Below are positions 5,346-6,983 of a stretch of DNA of 6,983 nucleotides, piece by piece. The notes beneath the pieces are model-generated. The model ran no database searches. It was not told the DNA's origin and worked only from the letters and a program-made list of their open reading frames with translations. Origin of the DNA: Deltaproteobacteria bacterium UBA5799 (GTDB taxonomy: Bacteria; Desulfobacterota; GWC2-55-46); assembly GCA_002418185.1 (NCBI GenBank), contig DIDN01000068.1, positions 10,978 to 17,960 of the forward strand. Reading direction: 5' to 3'. Every line of letters begins with the position of its first letter. Positions within the stretch are counted from its first letter, which is position 1. A program made the position numbers and the translations under genes.

Positions 5346-6272
5346 ATGAGCGCGGTTAAGGGCAAGGCCGGAACGGCCGAGGCGATGTTCAATTTCGGCG
5401 GGCTTTCAGGCGAACTCTTCGAGGGCAGGAAGCCCCGCTACTCGGTGCTGCCGGTCCCTTATGATTTGACGACTTCGTACGTAAGCGGGACGAGGGGCGG
5501 CCCCAGGGCCATCATCGAGGCGTCCACCCACATGGAGCTTTATGACGAGGAACTCGGGTGCGAGCCGTACGAGGCCGGCATAGAGACCCTGCCCCAGCTC
5601 GAGTCGACGGCCCTGGGGCCCGGGGAGATGGTCCGCAGGGTAAGGGAGGCGGTCGAATCCATACTGGACGATGGCAAGGTGCCTGTCATGCTGGGCGGCG
5701 AGCATTCCATAACGCTCGGGCTCGTGCAGGCGCTCCTTGAGAGATACCCGAAGATGTCGGTCCTTCAGCTCGACGCCCATGCCGACATGAGGGAAGCCTA
5801 CCAGGACACCCCGTTCAACCACGCTTGCGTGGCAAGGAGGGTCTCCGAGCTCTGCCCTATCGTGCAGGTAGGGATAAGGAGCCTTTCTGCGGACGAGGCC
5901 GCATTTCTCGAAAGGGAGAAGAAGGCCGGGGAAAGGGCCCGGACCCGGATAAGGACATTCACCGCCCTCGATGTGCTCAAAGGCGCAAGCCCTGGCGATA
6001 TAGCATCGGGCCTTACCGACGAGGTCTGCATCACCATAGATCTGGACGTCTTCGACCCGTCGATAATGCCGGCCACAGGCACGCCCGAGCCCGGCGGGCT
6101 CGGGTGGTACGACGTCCTGGGCGTTGTGAGGGAGGCCGTCTCCAGGAAGAAGGTTGTGGGGTTCGACGTGGTCGAGCTCTGCCCGCTCCCGGGCGTAATA
6201 GCGCCCGACTTCCTGGCCGCCAAGCTCGTTTACAAGATAATGGGCTACATGAACCGCGGCGGGAAGAGATAG
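5346..6272 (+). CDS. speB: Agmatinase (agmatine ureohydrolase)
   Basis: This Mn-dependent ureohydrolase would hydrolyse agmatine to putrescine and urea, the second step of the arginine route to polyamines. The ATG at 5346 gives 308 residues, normal for the family. The only ribosome-site match is a close GGCGGGA (5338-5343), so the start is less certain than the rest. All six expected metal ligands are visible: H120 in GGEHSITLG, D143, H145 and D147 in LDAHADMR, and D232 and D234 in TIDLDVFDP. FNHACVARR and ATGTPEPGGLGW are further family motifs. Arginase, guanidinobutyrase or another ureohydrolase cannot be excluded from the fold alone. The next gene encodes an arginine decarboxylase, which makes agmatine, so agmatinase is clearly favoured. 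The two genes are 78 bases apart with a possible separate promoter between them. Confidence 0.9.
   Translation: MSAVKGKAGTAEAMFNFGGLSGELFEGRKPRYSVLPVPYDLTTSYVSGTRGGPRAIIEASTHMELYDEELGCEPYEAGIETLPQLESTALGPGEMVRRVREAVESILDDGKVPVMLGGEHSITLGLVQALLERYPKMSVLQLDAHADMREAYQDTPFNHACVARRVSELCPIVQVGIRSLSADEAAFLEREKKAGERARTRIRTFTALDVLKGASPGDIASGLTDEVCITIDLDVFDPSIMPATGTPEPGGLGWYDVLGVVREAVSRKKVVGFDVVELCPLPGVIAPDFLAAKLVYKIMGYMNRGGKR
6082..6106 (+). repeat. Near-perfect 11-bp hairpin inside speB
   Basis: CGCCCGAGCCC (6082-6092) pairs with GGGCTCGGGTG (6096-6106) around the loop GGC; ten pairs are Watson-Crick and one is G-U. It covers the codons of the conserved ATGTPEPGGLGW segment. The protein motif constrains this sequence, but synonymous choices at Pro, Gly and Leu codons make the pairing this complete. 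Confidence 0.45.
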
Positions 6273-6298
6273 CGCCCGCCGACAAATACGTGCTCCAC

Positions 6299-6312
6299 GC
6301 CGCGTAAGCGGC
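6299..6312 (+). terminator. GNRA-loop hairpin after speB
   Basis: GCCGC (6299-6303) and GCGGC (6308-6312) form a perfect GC stem closed by a GTAA loop, a GNRA-type tetraloop. It lies 27 bases after the speB stop and directly before a TATAAT. Only CTT follows rather than a T-run. It may be a weak terminator or a 3'-end stabilising structure. Confidence 0.33.
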
Positions 6313-6320
6313 CTTAACAA

Positions 6321-6326
6321 TATAAT
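6321..6326 (+). promoter_or_regulatory. Consensus -10 (TATAAT) before the arginine decarboxylase gene
   Basis: TATAAT is a perfect -10 match. The position 16-18 bases upstream lies inside the GC hairpin and has no -35 resemblance, and no TGn extension is present. If used, it would start transcription near 6333, just ahead of the ribosome site GGGGGT (6337-6342). It may need an activator, or may be an AT-rich coincidence. Confidence 0.35.
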
Positions 6327-6350
6327 CCGCTATTCCGGGGGTATTGAAAA

Positions 6351-6896
6351 ATGTTCGTTCCGAAAAGGGTGTTTTTTACAAAAGGCGTAGGGATACACAA
6401 GGAAGAGCTCACGTCCTTCGAGCTTGCGTTGAGGGACGCTGGGATAGAGAAGTTCAACCTGGTGCAGGTCTCGAGCATATTCCCGCCTGCGGCGAAGATA
6501 CTGCCCAAGACCGTGGGACTCAAGAAACTCTCCCCCGGCCAGATCGTCTTCTGCGTAATGAGCAGGCTTTCGAGCAACGAGCCCAGGAGGCTGCTTGCGG
6601 CCTCCGTCGGGTGCGCTATCCCCATGGACCGCAAGCTCTACGGATACCTGAGCGAGCACCACGCATACGGAGAGACCGACACCGCCGCGGGGGACTACGC
6701 CGAGGACCTTGCGGCCGCGATGCTGGCGTCCACTCTCGGCATAGAGCTGGACGAGAACCTCGGCTGGGACGAGAAAAAAGAGATATACAGGATAAGCGAC
6801 AAGATCGTAAAGACGTCCAATATAACGCAGTCGGCCATAGTGAAGAGCGACGGCAAGTTCACGACCGTCGTAGCCGCGGCGGTCCTCATACCTTAG
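6351..6896 (+). CDS. pdaD: Pyruvoyl-dependent arginine decarboxylase (PvlArgDC)
   Basis: This enzyme would decarboxylate arginine to agmatine using a covalently made pyruvoyl group rather than pyridoxal phosphate. The 181-residue proenzyme shows the family core: an N-terminal strand-helix (RVFFTKGVGIHKEELTSFE), the segment KFNLVQVSSIFPP (34-46), and SVGCAIPMDRKLYGYLSEHH. Self-cleavage is expected between Ser41 and Ser42, giving a beta chain of 41 residues and an alpha chain starting with the pyruvoyl group. Asn36 near the site and Glu102 in GYLSEHH are likely functional residues by analogy with the Methanocaldococcus enzyme. It is only slightly longer than archaeal members (about 160-165). 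The ATG has GGGGGT eight bases upstream. It follows agmatinase, so the pair completes arginine to putrescine. A role in acid resistance, as for chlamydial AaxB, is less likely because no arginine-agmatine antiporter is visible here. Confidence 0.93.
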   Translation: MFVPKRVFFTKGVGIHKEELTSFELALRDAGIEKFNLVQVSSIFPPAAKILPKTVGLKKLSPGQIVFCVMSRLSSNEPRRLLAASVGCAIPMDRKLYGYLSEHHAYGETDTAAGDYAEDLAAAMLASTLGIELDENLGWDEKKEIYRISDKIVKTSNITQSAIVKSDGKFTTVVAAAVLIP

Positions 6897-6983
6897 GGGC
6901 CCGTTTTCGGGCGGAGGAGAGGAAGGCCGCGCGCGAGAGCCCCCTGCGGGGCCCGGGGCAGCCTCCCGGGCGTGCGGGGCTTG
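6897..6983 (+). other. GC-rich foldable tail after pdaD
   Basis: No gene can be supported here. Three stems are visible: GCCCG/CGGGC with a TTTT loop (6899-6912), GCCCC/GGGGC with a CTGC loop (6939-6952), and CCCGGGG/CTCCCGGG around CAGCC (6952-6970, last pair G-U). The first begins three bases after the stop and could mark the transcript end, but there is no T-run. The window edge prevents further interpretation. Confidence 0.35.

Noticed and set aside
5406..6320. A 304-codon open frame on the - strand opposite speB
   Set aside because: It mirrors the agmatinase codons and shows no recognisable domain or ribosome site.
1..6983. CRISPR array, tRNA/rRNA, insertion sequence, phage or defence genes
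   Set aside because: No regularly spaced repeats, RNA-gene signatures, transposase motifs or terminal repeats were seen, and every main gene is a housekeeping or signalling type with uniform composition.

Overview
This GC-rich window reads almost entirely left to right. It carries seven genes on the + strand plus short control regions, with no RNA gene, mobile element or CRISPR array that I could see. By eye, ATA is the commonest isoleucine codon and AGG a common arginine codon in every gene, so the window looks compositionally uniform and native to one genome. A periplasmic-type lytic transglycosylase, an HD-GYP protein and E. coli-like sigma-70 promoters suggest a Gram-negative bacterium. 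The closest fit is an uncultured Desulfobacterota/deltaproteobacterium-like lineage, but that assignment is an inference.

Left part (1-2067): a signalling cluster. The 3' part of an RsbW/SpoIIAB-type ATPase (anti-sigma kinase fold) overlaps by 17 bases a STAS-domain antagonist (RsbV/SpoIIAA type). Thirty-five bases later comes a GAF + HD-GYP protein, a predicted cyclic-di-GMP phosphodiesterase. Together they look like a partner-switch pair co-transcribed with a c-di-GMP-degrading output or sensor protein.

Middle part (2068-5163): a 233-base noncoding stretch with a GC-rich hairpin and an extended -10 promoter precedes an 83-residue protein I cannot name. Next is recJ (single-strand 5'-3' exonuclease) behind a good sigma-70 promoter. 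A small secreted lytic transglycosylase follows; its near-consensus promoter (TTGACA, 17 bases, TATATT) overlaps the recJ stop codon.

Right part (5164-6896): a two-gene polyamine module. An agmatinase (SpeB, ureohydrolase) is followed by a pyruvoyl-dependent arginine decarboxylase (PdaD type, self-cleaved at Ser41-Ser42). They would convert arginine to agmatine and then putrescine plus urea. The last 87 bases are GC-rich and foldable, with no gene I can support.

I do not see an obviously new system. The most interesting points are the partner-switch/HD-GYP linkage with changed conserved residues, the archaeal/chlamydial-style PdaD paired with SpeB, the inverted repeat abutting the transglycosylase promoter, the unnamed 83-residue protein, and several perfect short-loop hairpins inside coding sequence.
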